Source: Planctomycetales bacterium
GTDB taxonomy: Bacteria; Planctomycetota; Planctomycetia; Isosphaerales; Isosphaeraceae
Assembly (NCBI GenBank): GCA_027449865.1
Contig: DAIDKV010000015.1
Location: forward strand, 1 to 47,436
DNA: 47,436 nucleotides
Direction of reading: 5' to 3'
This document shows, one piece after another, positions 16,407-25,180 of the stretch. The position numbers and the translations under genes are program-made. Under the pieces are notes generated by a model. It did not search any database, was not told the DNA's origin, and saw nothing but the letters and a program-made list of their open reading frames with translations. Every line of letters starts with the position of its first letter. The first letter of the stretch is position 1.

Positions 16407-18011
16407 TCACGCCAGCGAGCCGGCGGGCTGGGGTTCGCCGGTCGAGCCGACGTAGCCGCTCACCAGGGCCTCGCGTTTCGCGGCCATCTTTCGGGCCATG
16501 GTATAAGCGTGGTAGTGCTGGGCGCACTTGAACGTGTAGGTGAGTACGAGGCCGGGGTCGGGGCGGTGCCGGATCAGGTTGGCGATCCGCTTTCGGTACT
16601 CGCGGCGCAGTTCGGGCTCGGGGATGCCCATCATCATCCGGGCGAAGAGTCCAGTGGCGTGGAGGGCGAACATGGCGTTGGTCAGCAGGCCCTGGATCGG
16701 ATGCTTCTTCCAGTACTCGGCCCGGGTTCGGCCCATATCGATTTTTGCGTCGATGTAGAGGCTGTCCATGCGCCGGAAGAAGTTCTCGGGTGCATAGAGA
16801 TAATTCAAAACGCGGATGTAGCCCTCGTGCATTTCCTCGCGGGTCATCCGGAGCGGGACCACGTTGGTTTTGAACTCGGTGTTGTCGGTTTCGGCGAGTC
16901 GGCCCTCGGCGAGCAGGCGGTCGTAGAGCGGGGTACGTCGGATCGCATGAAGCATCCCCACCAGGCCGCTCGCGATACGGGCTTCTTCGAGGAACTGAAT
17001 CTGGCGGTCAAAAATGGTCGTGTCGTCGTTGTCGAACCCGACGATCAGGCCGCACCAGACTTCCATTCCGACGTTCTGGATGGCGTGGATTTTTTCGATC
17101 ATCGACCGACCCTGGCGGACGTTCTGATACTTCTTCGTCTCGCGCAGCGATTCCTCGTTCGGGCTTTCGACGCCGATGAAGACGCTGATGATGTTGGCAT
17201 CGACCATCATTTGCATCAGCTCGGGGTCGTCGGCCAGGTCGATGGAGGCCTCGGTGAAGAACGTGAGCGGGAATCCCTTGCGCTGCTGCCAGTCGGCGAC
17301 CGCCTTCAGGACGGGCCGGATCGCTCGCTTGTTGCCGATCAGGTTGTCGTCGACGATGAAGGCGATCTTGACGCCCTGTTTGTCCATCGCCTCGATTTCG
17401 GTGATCACCTGTTCGGACGACTTGATTCTCGGACGTCGGCCGAAGGTCACGATGATGTCGCAGAACTCGCACTGGAAGGGGCATCCGCGCGAGAACTGGA
17501 CACTTCCGAAAAGGTAGCGATTCATCTTCAGGAGGTCGAACCGAGGGGTCGGGACCTTTGTCATGTCGGACTTGGCGGCCTGCTCGTATCGATAGCCGTG
17601 TTCGCCTCGTTCCCACTCCTCGAGGAACCGTGGCCAGGTTTCCTCGGCCTCGCCGATGAAGATGGCGTTGACCCGTCCCTCGAAATACTCCTCGTGGACC
17701 GTCGCCATGGGGCCGCCGACGACGACGAACGCCCCGCGCTTCTTCAACTCGTCGAGAATCTCGGTGATCCGCTGGCGCTGGATGCCCATTCCGGTGATTC
17801 CGACGATATCCGCCCGGGCGACCCGGTCGAAGTCGATCGGCTCGACGTTCTCGTCGAGAAGGGTGACGCGGTGTTTCCCGGGTGTCAGCGCGGCCAGGAG
17901 CGGGAGCGAGGCGACTGGCATGTTGGCGCGGCGACCGATAAACGGCATCACCAGCTCCATGCCGAAGAACGACATCTCGAACCGCGGGTTGATCAGGACG
18001 ATATCGGCCAT
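16407..18011 (-). CDS. B12-binding radical SAM protein (DUF4070 type, HpnP-like family)
   Basis: A 534-residue protein. The N-terminal 130 residues form a cobalamin-binding Rossmann domain (IVLINPRFEMSFFGMELVMP, LLDENVEPID, DIVGITGMGIQ, VVVGGPMAT). The radical SAM motif is C177-PFQ-C181-EF-C184, followed by a TIM-barrel with FIVDDNLIGN and FIGVESPNEESL. The C-terminal part matches the DUF4070 layout. Such enzymes methylate unreactive carbons using methylcobalamin. The hopanoid C-2 methylase HpnP belongs to the same family and shows the similar GSVQFS-GCPF-CEFCDI block, but here the N-terminus is shorter, so I do not assign that name. ATG 18011 is chosen because it opens the Rossmann strand. 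Single-gene unit; substrate unknown. Confidence 0.88.
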   Translation of the reverse strand: MADIVLINPRFEMSFFGMELVMPFIGRRANMPVASLPLLAALTPGKHRVTLLDENVEPIDFDRVARADIVGITGMGIQRQRITEILDELKKRGAFVVVGGPMATVHEEYFEGRVNAIFIGEAEETWPRFLEEWERGEHGYRYEQAAKSDMTKVPTPRFDLLKMNRYLFGSVQFSRGCPFQCEFCDIIVTFGRRPRIKSSEQVITEIEAMDKQGVKIAFIVDDNLIGNKRAIRPVLKAVADWQQRKGFPLTFFTEASIDLADDPELMQMMVDANIISVFIGVESPNEESLRETKKYQNVRQGRSMIEKIHAIQNVGMEVWCGLIVGFDNDDTTIFDRQIQFLEEARIASGLVGMLHAIRRTPLYDRLLAEGRLAETDNTEFKTNVVPLRMTREEMHEGYIRVLNYLYAPENFFRRMDSLYIDAKIDMGRTRAEYWKKHPIQGLLTNAMFALHATGLFARMMMGIPEPELRREYRKRIANLIRHRPDPGLVLTYTFKCAQHYHAYTMARKMAAKREALVSGYVGSTGEPQPAGSLA

Positions 18012-18339
18012 CGGGCGGGATGCTCCTGCTGGGCAGTTCGATGGAGGAAAAATCGGGACAAGGAACATCGGGAGGGTCGCGGTCGATCACCCACGCGACT
18101 CTCAGGCGGCGGACGCCGAGGAGGGTCGGCCTGGACCCTCTCGGCGAGCAACTGGCATACCGCAACCAGAGACAGTGACGTCATGAACGGCGATCGGCCA
18201 CGACCGAAATCGGATCGGAATACGTTGCGAGATAGGCCCCGGTTCCCGGGCCGAGAGGCGCCGGGATAGGGATTAGGATATACCGGGTTGGGATCCGGAT
18301 TCCATGATCCGGCGGCGTCGGGGCTCGGATTTTCACCGA
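18012..18339. other. Intergenic region between radical SAM and multicopper oxidase genes
   Basis: Both flanking genes are on the minus strand, so these 328 bases hold the oxidase 3' end and the radical SAM promoter. Two small hairpins are visible: CCGGAT/ATCCGG at 18295-18312, 28 bases after the oxidase stop, and GAGGGTC/GACCCTC at 18121-18140. No gene, RNA or clear promoter boxes were recognised. Confidence 0.45.
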
Positions 18340-19983
18340 TCAGGCCAGCCCCTTACGACGAAGATCCTCGTTGGCCTGGAACCATTCGTTCCACTGGCTG
18401 ACGTTGAGGCCGCGACGTCGCATCTCGTTGCGAAGCTCTTCCTGGCGCTGGCGACGGCGGACCATCTCGTCGAAGATTTCGCCGGGTTTCACGGGAGCGT
18501 CGCTGTTCATCGCGAGCTGGTAGAGGTCGTCGGGGAGGATACGGACGACGGTGAACATGCCTCGAACGGCGTGGTGCCAGTTCCATCGCATTCCGCGGAC
18601 CTCGCGGCGGGCGTTCAGTTTTTCGAGTTCCTTGGGGGTCATCTGGGTGGCGAGGTAGCGCATCATCGGGTATCCGGGCTGCTGGAAGCCTGGATCGGTG
18701 TGGGGGTAGGTGACGGTAGGGCGGACGTCGACGTTGGCCTTGTAGGCGGAGACCGATTCGCCGGATCGGACCCTGGGTCCCATTTGCTGGACGGGGTGGT
18801 TGAGCATGTGGCTGGCCATATGGCAGTGCAAGACCCAGTCGCCGGCGTCGTTGGCGATGAATTCGAGGTCGGTGGCCTGTGCCACGTGGATGGCCTCGGT
18901 GTTCCTGGAGATCCAGGCGGTCTTCGGGGTTCTTGCCCCCTCTCGGCCGGTGAGCCAGAAATTGGTGCCGTGCATGTGGATGGAGTGGATCGTGACCGGG
19001 CTGAAGTTGAACAGGCGGATGCGGACGCGCTCGCCGAGCTTGCAGACGAAGGGGGTGGTGTAGGGCCCCGATCGGCCGTTGATCATCTGCCAGTTGTGGC
19101 CGAGTGTCGCGGTCAGGCCGGGGTGCTCGCTCGAGAAGGGGGTGGTGATCGTGCTGTTGGCCGGGATCGAGACGTTGCTCACCAGCAGGCCGAAGTCTCG
19201 GTCGACGACGGGGTCCCAGGCGATCTGGGGATGGATGATGAAGAAGCCGACCAGGCCGTTGGCCTCCTGGAACGGGACGTGGACGTGATAGAAGAACGTT
19301 CCGGCCTGGTGGACACGGAACTGGTAGACGTAGGAGGTGCCCGGCTCGATGAAGTCCTGGGTGACACCGGGGACGCCGTCCATGTTGTTCGGTAGCTCGG
19401 CGCCGTGCCAGTGGACCGTGGTGGCCTCGGCGAGGTGATTGTGGACGACCATCCGGACGGTGTCGCCCTGAGTGGCCTCGACGAAGGGACCGGGCATGCT
19501 CCCGTTGGCGCCGTACATGTCGAAAAACTGGCCGGGGAGGATCTCGCGGCGGGTCGGCCCGACGTGGAGGTGGAACTCCTTGACGCCGTCGACCCACTTC
19601 CACTGGAGGCGTGGGACGTCGGGCTGAACGAAGGGGACCGGTGGCAGGCCGGAGGCGCGAAGGCCGGGGACGAGCTTGCCGAGGAACTGGTCGCTGTCCT
19701 CGGGCCCGCCGTAGGTCGGGTAGTAGCGATCGTAGACCTGGAATTCCTGAGGGAGGACGGATCGCTGGGCCGGCGGATTCTCGGCCCGGCTGGGGACGTC
19801 GGTGCCTCCCGCGTTGCGGGGGATGAGGGCGTCGCGTGCCTCGGTGCCGCGGGCTGATGGCGGCTGGGTTGCGGGCTTTTGCTCGGCCTCCTGCGCGGCG
19901 ACGGCGGGCGCGGCGGCGATCAGGCCGGCCGCGGCGGCGGAGCCGACCTTGAGGAAATCCCTGCGGCTCTCGGGCGGGACCAT
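18340..19983 (-). CDS. Tat-exported multicopper oxidase
   Basis: A 547-residue protein with a twin-arginine signal (SRRDFLKVG at 6-14, then an Ala-rich hydrophobic stretch to about 30). All copper sites can be traced: H191-W-H193-G, H233-V-H235, H333-x2-H336-x-H338-G, and H386-C387-H388 with H392. The C387 is the type 1 copper Cys and the flanking His residues bridge to the trinuclear centre. The residue five places after H392 is not Met (HMLNHPVQQM), so the axial ligand is uncertain. The family oxidises phenols, metals or other one-electron donors and reduces oxygen to water outside the cytoplasm; the substrate cannot be told. It lies divergent from a small secreted protein gene. Confidence 0.92.
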   Translation of the reverse strand: MVPPESRRDFLKVGSAAAAGLIAAAPAVAAQEAEQKPATQPPSARGTEARDALIPRNAGGTDVPSRAENPPAQRSVLPQEFQVYDRYYPTYGGPEDSDQFLGKLVPGLRASGLPPVPFVQPDVPRLQWKWVDGVKEFHLHVGPTRREILPGQFFDMYGANGSMPGPFVEATQGDTVRMVVHNHLAEATTVHWHGAELPNNMDGVPGVTQDFIEPGTSYVYQFRVHQAGTFFYHVHVPFQEANGLVGFFIIHPQIAWDPVVDRDFGLLVSNVSIPANSTITTPFSSEHPGLTATLGHNWQMINGRSGPYTTPFVCKLGERVRIRLFNFSPVTIHSIHMHGTNFWLTGREGARTPKTAWISRNTEAIHVAQATDLEFIANDAGDWVLHCHMASHMLNHPVQQMGPRVRSGESVSAYKANVDVRPTVTYPHTDPGFQQPGYPMMRYLATQMTPKELEKLNARREVRGMRWNWHHAVRGMFTVVRILPDDLYQLAMNSDAPVKPGEIFDEMVRRRQRQEELRNEMRRRGLNVSQWNEWFQANEDLRRKGLA

Positions 19984-20328
19984 GTTCGACTCTCCTCCGT
20001 GTCCGGGCCAACCGCGGCGTCCAAAGGATTGTCGGCGCGCGGGGGCATCGCAAACTTCCCGCCTCTATTGATCGTACTGGGTCGGTCGTTGACTGGAGCG
20101 AAAGCGTGCGCGACGCGACCCGGCCGAACGCCCCTCGCCTCCGGGCCTCGGGCGATCGTCGCACGCCGCAGGACCGGCCGGGCCGGTATGTGCCTCGGGC
20201 CACTTCGGTTTGACTCAGCGCGTCGCGGACCCATGCTAGTTTCATCCCCTGGAGCGCCGCGTCGGCGGGTGCCGTCGCGATTCCGATCGGGGCGCATCCC
20301 CGGCTCCCTGCGAAAGGAGTCCGTTCCC
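19984..20328. other. Divergent promoter region
   Basis: 345 bases between the oxidase start (minus) and a secreted protein start (plus). The only reasonable promoter found is TTGACT at 20210, annotated separately. I see no gene or stable RNA. Confidence 0.45.
20210..20242 (+). promoter_or_regulatory. Candidate sigma70-type promoter
   Basis: TTGACT (20210-20215, five of six matches to the -35 box) is followed after 18 bases by TGCTAG and overlapping TAGTTT, poor -10 matches. It would start transcription near 20250, about 80 bases before the ATG at 20329. Confidence 0.3.
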
Positions 20329-20973
20329 ATGTGGCGACGACCGATAGCGAAGGCCCACGGGCTGCTCGCCCTGGCCCTGGTCCTTTCGCCGGCACTCTCG
20401 GCGTCGGCGGCCAACCCCCGGAATACCTACGGTGTCCTGCCGTATGGGTTCCTCTATCCGACCGATCGGCACATCTGGAAGGATCTGAACATTGTCTACG
20501 GCTACGACATGGGCTTCCGCCAGAACTGGGGGCCGAACGGGCCGGGATACTATAGCTGCTACAACTTCGGCGGTCCGCAAGCGCCCGGCCCCTACGGATG
20601 TGCCGCCTGCGGCGGACTGACCCCGCTGCACTACGAACCGATCGCGCCGGCCTCGTATGCGAAGCCGTATCCCCAGCAGGTCGGCCAGTCTTTTTACGCG
20701 GCCACGCCCGTCCCGTACTCGCCGATCCCCGGGTGGGACGTCCCCGAATACCCGCCGTTCGTGCACCAGACCGGCTTCTCGTACTCGTCGATGAACGGAT
20801 TCGTGGTCAGCCGGAATGCCCGCCACATGACGCGAGGCGCTCCGCTCTGGTACACCGGCGCGCCCGAGTATGAGTTCTGGGGCGGCTCGCAGCGCGGGGG
20901 CTTCGGCGCCGGCGTGGGCGTGCCGACCGCCTCCCAGCCCGGCCCGACCGCCGCCGGTGCCTACGTACCCTGA
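20329..20973 (+). CDS. Secreted Tyr/Pro/Gly-rich protein of unknown function
   Basis: A 214-residue protein. ATG 20329 follows AAAGGAG by nine bases and opens a clear signal peptide (MWRRPIAKAHGLLALALVLS, cleavage near SASAAN). The mature chain is rich in Tyr, Pro, Gly and Trp (YGVLPYGFLYPTDRHIW, GYYSCYNFGG, CAACGG) with three Cys in a C-x(12-15)-C-x2-C arrangement and a disordered Pro/Gly/Ala tail. This composition is typical of short planctomycete envelope proteins, none of which has a known role. I recognise no domain. Convergent with the Ser-rich gene that ends 63 bases downstream. Confidence 0.75.
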   Translation: MWRRPIAKAHGLLALALVLSPALSASAANPRNTYGVLPYGFLYPTDRHIWKDLNIVYGYDMGFRQNWGPNGPGYYSCYNFGGPQAPGPYGCAACGGLTPLHYEPIAPASYAKPYPQQVGQSFYAATPVPYSPIPGWDVPEYPPFVHQTGFSYSSMNGFVVSRNARHMTRGAPLWYTGAPEYEFWGGSQRGGFGAGVGVPTASQPGPTAAGAYVP

Positions 20974-21036
20974 TCCGCCGTGTCTCGGCCTGGGCCGACG
21001 TGGGGGTTGGAGATCTCCCGCGTCGGCCCCGTCATT

Positions 21037-21735
21037 TCAGCGCCGCCACTGGGGATGGTGCATCATGATCGCGACCTGGTGGGTGTGAGCGAGGCGAAGT
21101 CCCGCCGCATAGGACCGAAGCAGTTGGTCGACGGCCCGGCGCGTCGCCATCGTCGCCGAGTCGGCCGCCGTGAGCGTCGGATTCCCCGTGACCGCCACGC
21201 TGCTGCTGCTGCTCGACGACGACGAAGATGAAGACGAGCCGGCGGCCTGGACCAGCGAGGTGAGTTGCGAGACCAGGCTCTCCTGCGAAGAGCCGGTGAT
21301 CAACGAATCGATTCGGGTCATGAGCGAGGAAGTATCACCGCGGAGTAGCTTCACCGAGGAGTGAATGTTGCTCTGGAGGTCGCTCGTGTTCTTCTGTGTG
21401 TCCTTGATCTCCTCGCTCGTCGAGCTGCCTCCGGAGCCCGAGCCGCTACTCGAGCTCGAACTCCCGCCGCTTGAACTCGAACTCCCGCCGCTCGAGCTGG
21501 AGCCGCTGCTGGAGAGGAAGTTGCTCAGCGACGAGAGGATGACATTGTTCTCGAAGTGAGCGAAGTCACGCGCGACGGCCGGGATCACCTCGCGGATCGT
21601 GGTGACCCGATCAGGGAACGAGAGGGGCAAGAGGGTCGTGATGGCCCCCGGCGCCACTCCGTGCGCATGCAGGACCAGGCGCCGCTCGAGCGTGGATTCG
21701 CAGAGATCGGGATTCCGACGGTGACCACGTGGCAC
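21037..21735 (-). CDS. Serine-rich low-complexity protein
   Basis: A 232-residue protein, if GTG 21735 is the start (GGAGA lies eight bases upstream). Two low-complexity blocks stand out: a Ser/Gly run of about 40 residues after NFLSSSGSSSSGG, and a 12-serine run near residue 173. Between them lies a helical stretch (TSEEIKDTQKNTSDLQSNIH, LLRGDTSSLMTRIDSLI) that may form a coiled coil. No signal peptide is visible, so location is unclear. Ser codons mix TCG, TCT, TCA and AGC, so the runs are not a simple triplet expansion. No domain known to me; the Ser/Gly runs resemble those of the neighbouring gene. Confidence 0.55.
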   Translation of the reverse strand: MPRGHRRNPDLCESTLERRLVLHAHGVAPGAITTLLPLSFPDRVTTIREVIPAVARDFAHFENNVILSSLSNFLSSSGSSSSGGSSSSSGGSSSSSSGSGSGGSSTSEEIKDTQKNTSDLQSNIHSSVKLLRGDTSSLMTRIDSLITGSSQESLVSQLTSLVQAAGSSSSSSSSSSSSSVAVTGNPTLTAADSATMATRRAVDQLLRSYAAGLRLAHTHQVAIMMHHPQWRR

Positions 21736-21946
21736 GGGATGTCTCCTCTCTGATGTTCTGCACGCCGAGCGGGACGTCGGCGAACGGTCGTTTGCGCAGG
21801 AAGAACGGGGCGGGACGATGGCGTTGCAAATTTCGGAGGACCTTGCCGTCCGTCGTTCCGCCACGATCGGCCGCGTACTTCACCAATCTAACCGAGCTTC
21901 GCCGATCTACCAAATCCTCCCTTTCTGGCGAATCGGTACGATGGGT

Positions 21947-22759
21947 TCATTTGTAGCGATAGCTCAGGTTCTTGGTGCCGGAGAGGAAGACGAGGCCCTC
22001 GAAATGGGCGTAGGCGTCGCCGGCCTGGGCGTGGGGCCCTCCGTGGCTTCGCGAATACCCAATGTTCAGAACGCCTTCGCCCTTGGCGCCGCTGAAGATG
22101 CCGGTGGAACCGCTCGAGTTGACCGACCAGGTGAGATGGGTGGGCAAGGTCTGGTTGGAGGAAGAAGGTTGCACCTGGATGCTCTGAAGGGAGAGAGTCC
22201 CGGAGGAGTTGGGGCCGGCGAGTGAGATCGAGATATTGGCGGCCTTGGTCGGGTCGGTGTAGGTCATGATCGTCATGGTGAGGTGGTAATCGTACTGGGC
22301 CTGCCACGAGGGGGCCTTACCCAGGATCACGGTCTGCGAGATCTGGTCGGTGTATCGGGGCGGGCCGACGATGTAGTTGCTCGCCAGCCCGAGCTGGAAG
22401 ACGGAACGCGCCAGATAGTGGGGCGTGGGCATCTCGAAGGAACTCGACGAACTCGAGCTGCCCGAGGAGCCCGAACTTCCTGAGCTTCCCGAACTTCCTG
22501 TGTTCCCCGAGCTTCCCGAGCCGGAGGAGCTCGAGCCGCCGCTGCTGGCGTCGGTGACCGCATTGATGATCGATTGGCCGAGCGCCAGTCGGGCGGCGTA
22601 GGAGCTCACCCCGGTTGGTCTGGGTGCGGGATGTTCGAGCATGGCGCCCCCCATTCTCGAGAGCAAGGCTCGCCCTTCCAGTGCTTCCAGGCGCGGACAC
22701 CTCCTGCGCCGGGCCACGCCACGGTTGGAACGATCATTTCCCATGAGAATTTGCCCCAT
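21947..22759 (-). CDS. Secreted protein with LExLExRxLLS signal and Ser/Gly linker
   Basis: A 270-residue protein. The N-terminus reads RRRRCPRLEALEGRALLS (about residues 17-34), the arginine-rich 'LExLExR-LLS' motif that planctomycetes place at the start of many exported or surface proteins. A linker of about 40 residues composed almost only of Ser and Gly (with repeated GSSGSSG) separates it from a C-terminal region of about 150 residues. That region has alternating hydrophobic strands (ISISLAGPNSSGTLSLQSIQ, LTWSVNSSGSTGIFSG, HFEGLVFLSGTKNLSYRY) and looks like a beta-sandwich. Function unknown. Start ATG 22759 or ATG 22744. It precedes the other Ser-rich gene on the same strand by 211 bases. 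Confidence 0.68.
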   Translation of the reverse strand: MGQILMGNDRSNRGVARRRRCPRLEALEGRALLSRMGGAMLEHPAPRPTGVSSYAARLALGQSIINAVTDASSGGSSSSGSGSSGNTGSSGSSGSSGSSGSSSSSSSFEMPTPHYLARSVFQLGLASNYIVGPPRYTDQISQTVILGKAPSWQAQYDYHLTMTIMTYTDPTKAANISISLAGPNSSGTLSLQSIQVQPSSSNQTLPTHLTWSVNSSGSTGIFSGAKGEGVLNIGYSRSHGGPHAQAGDAYAHFEGLVFLSGTKNLSYRYK

Positions 22760-23051
22760 CCTGATCCGTCCGGGATCGAACTGTCTTCACGGGACGTCAC
22801 CGCCCCGGCTTTCCCTACTTTCGGAAGGGTCCGCCGACCGGATGAGGAAATTCGAGAAGCGACGCTCGGCGTGACTTTTCCAAGTCGAACAGTCCCGCTA
22901 TGTGAATCTTTTCTTGGGGTTGTGCCGATGATGCCTGTAGGAACGATTTTCGGGGAGGCAGGGATCGGCCGAGGGGGTCCGATATTGAGGGGCATCAAAG
23001 CGGGGCCAGCAGGGACTTCTCGGCCCGGTCGCGGGACAGGAGACGAAGGGA

Positions 23052-25037
23052 ATGAGGTCAGGATTCATCCTTTACACCTGCGCGGCGATCCTTGGGGCTT
23101 CGACGGCCTGCGGAGGCGAAGACAACGGATCGGGCGGGGCGTCGTCGTCGGCATTGGGGGTCTCGGGGGAGAGCCGCGAGGCCAGGGCGGCGAAGGTCCG
23201 GGCAGCCAGGTCGGAGCTGCGCGGGCTCCGGGATCCGGCACCGGGGGCTGTGCGGCCGGGTCTGGGCGTGGTGAGGGGAGGCTTTCCCCGGAAGGACTCC
23301 GGCGTGATCCGGGCCGCGTCGACCCCGGCGCAGGCGGAGGGCGGGCGATCGACGCCGGGCCCGCTCCCTGGGCTGGGTGTCGTCCCGTCCTCGATGTCCG
23401 AGACTGACCAGGGTGCCGCGCCTCCTGGTCCCTCAATGATCCCCGGCACCGCCGTCAATCCGGCGCGGACTGTGGCGCCACCTGGGGTGAACGTGGGGCC
23501 GACTCCGCCGACGGCGCCGGGCTCCGGCGCCCGCGAGACCCGGCCGATCCAGCGGCCGGTCTTCCCGATCCCCGCGCCCTACGACGTCTCGCCCGGCTCC
23601 GAGTCGGAATACCGGGGCCGCCTGACCGCCCCGCCGATCACCCGCCCGCCCGACGCCGAGGAATCACAGCGTGAGCTCCAGCCGGGGGCTGGCGAGGTGC
23701 TGATCCCTCCGCCGCCCATTCCACCCGTCCCGCCCGTCCTGCGGTCGATCAACGAGTCGAACAACGAGGCCCGGACCCGACCCCCGGTGACGCTCGCGGA
23801 CCTCGAAAAGATGGCCGTCCAGTACAACCCGACGCTCAAGCAGGCGCGTGCTCTCGTCGAGGCCAACTTTGGTACGGCGATCCAGAACGGCCTCTGGCCA
23901 GACCCGACCCTTACCTTCGCCAACTCGAGTTGGGGGTCGGGCGGCCTCGCCGGCACGCCCCAGCTCATGGTCACCCAGGACGTGATCACCGCCGGCAAGT
24001 ACCGCCTCGCCCGAGCCTCCTACCTCGAGGTCACCAAGGCCTCGCAGTGGAACGCCATGGCGGTCGAGTATCGCGTTCTCAACGACATCCGCCGGATGTT
24101 CTTCCAGACCCTCGGCTGGCAGGCGATGGTGATGATCGAACAGGAGATCCTCAAGTCGATGGAGGACGAGGTCGTCACCGCCCGAGAGGCGTACAACATG
24201 GGCGTCGACAACCTCCAGGCCCTGCACCTCGCCAACGCCGCCCTTCAGGATGAGCGTCTCACCTACATGAAGATGAACAACTCGTTGCGGATGTACTGGC
24301 AGAAGCTCATGGCCTACGTCGGCACCCAGCTCCCGTTCACCTTCCTCGGCGGCTCGCTCCAGGGAGATACCACCCCGCTGGAATGGGTCCCCATCCTTCA
24401 GAGACTCTATCAATACAGCCCCGAGCTGATGGCGACCTACGCCGACCTGCGTTACGACCAGATCAACCTGAAGCTCCAGCGCGTGATCCCCTGGCCCAAT
24501 ATCCAGCTTGTGGGCGGCACCGGTTACAAGTTCTCCAATGACACCACGGTCGGCATCGGTCAGATCAGCCTCCTGGGCGTCCCGACCTGGAACTGGAACC
24601 AGGGGAACATCCGCCGGGCCAACGCCCAGATTCTCCGCCAGCAGGCCGAGATCCGCCGCGTCCAGCTCACCTTGCAGGAGCAGCTTGCCCTGGTCTACCA
24701 GTCGTATATCACCGCCAATCAGTACGTCGAGAGCTACGAGAAGGTTAACCTCCCCGAGCTGCGGCGAGCCTACGAGCTGACCCTGGACAGCTACGAGGAC
24801 GACCGCGTCGACTGGCCGATCGTCCTGACCTCCCAGCGGCTCTACTTCCAGGCCCGTCGCGATTACATCAGCTACCTCGTCGCCTGGCGCGAGAGCGAGG
24901 TCCTGATCATGGGATTCCTGCTCTCTGGCGCCCTCTCGCCGGTCCCGAGCGGACTGCCGACCGGGGAAGTCAGCGTGACAGCCCCCACCCCCACCAATGC
25001 CAGTATCTTCGTCGCGCCGGGGAACTTTATCCCCTGA
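23052..25037 (+). CDS. TolC-like outer membrane efflux protein
   Basis: A 661-residue protein. An N-terminal export signal (MRSGFILYTCAAILGASTAC) ends in a Cys that could be lipidated, although the -3 residue is not the usual Leu. About 200 residues of Pro/Gly/Ala-rich, probably disordered sequence follow, which is unusual for the family. The OEP domain then begins at about residue 255 (LADLEKMAVQYNPTLKQARA) and shows the two long helical-hairpin repeats with YLEVTKASQWNAMAVEY, DLRYDQINLKLQRVIPWP, and LQEQLALVYQSYITANQYVE. It would form the outer-membrane channel of an efflux or secretion pump. No inner-membrane pump or adaptor gene adjoins it, so the partner must be elsewhere. Confidence 0.85.
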   Translation: MRSGFILYTCAAILGASTACGGEDNGSGGASSSALGVSGESREARAAKVRAARSELRGLRDPAPGAVRPGLGVVRGGFPRKDSGVIRAASTPAQAEGGRSTPGPLPGLGVVPSSMSETDQGAAPPGPSMIPGTAVNPARTVAPPGVNVGPTPPTAPGSGARETRPIQRPVFPIPAPYDVSPGSESEYRGRLTAPPITRPPDAEESQRELQPGAGEVLIPPPPIPPVPPVLRSINESNNEARTRPPVTLADLEKMAVQYNPTLKQARALVEANFGTAIQNGLWPDPTLTFANSSWGSGGLAGTPQLMVTQDVITAGKYRLARASYLEVTKASQWNAMAVEYRVLNDIRRMFFQTLGWQAMVMIEQEILKSMEDEVVTAREAYNMGVDNLQALHLANAALQDERLTYMKMNNSLRMYWQKLMAYVGTQLPFTFLGGSLQGDTTPLEWVPILQRLYQYSPELMATYADLRYDQINLKLQRVIPWPNIQLVGGTGYKFSNDTTVGIGQISLLGVPTWNWNQGNIRRANAQILRQQAEIRRVQLTLQEQLALVYQSYITANQYVESYEKVNLPELRRAYELTLDSYEDDRVDWPIVLTSQRLYFQARRDYISYLVAWRESEVLIMGFLLSGALSPVPSGLPTGEVSVTAPTPTNASIFVAPGNFIP

Positions 25038-25069
25038 GCACGCCCTCGGCCCCATCTTTGCGGCAACAT

Positions 25070-25126
25070 CCCCATCGGCGCAAATTGGCGAAACTGCACG
25101 AGATTTGCAAATGCGCGTCGATGGGG
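25070..25126. promoter_or_regulatory. Composite inverted repeat between efflux gene and small secreted gene
   Basis: CCCCATCG (25070-25077) mirrors CGATGGGG (25119-25126), and inside it GCAAAT (25080-25085) mirrors ATTTGC (25103-25108), which itself belongs to the palindrome ATTTGCAAAT (25103-25112). It may end the efflux transcript 32 bases after its stop, or act as an operator, since a TTGCAA (25105) and a TAAGAT (25127) 16 bases apart could be the downstream promoter. Confidence 0.4.
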
Positions 25127-25180
25127 TAAGATTTCTGTGCTTGCGTCGAGGTTTCTCGGCACTCTGAGAGGGTGACACCA

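Noticed and set aside
16171-16527. Minus-strand frame across the gap before miaB
   Set aside because: It has no ribosome site or family match, overlaps the end of the radical SAM gene, and runs through the hairpin at 16347-16385.
21365-21559. Leucine/Pro/Glu-rich plus-strand frame
   Set aside because: It is the reverse complement of the Ser/Gly tract of the 21037-21735 gene.
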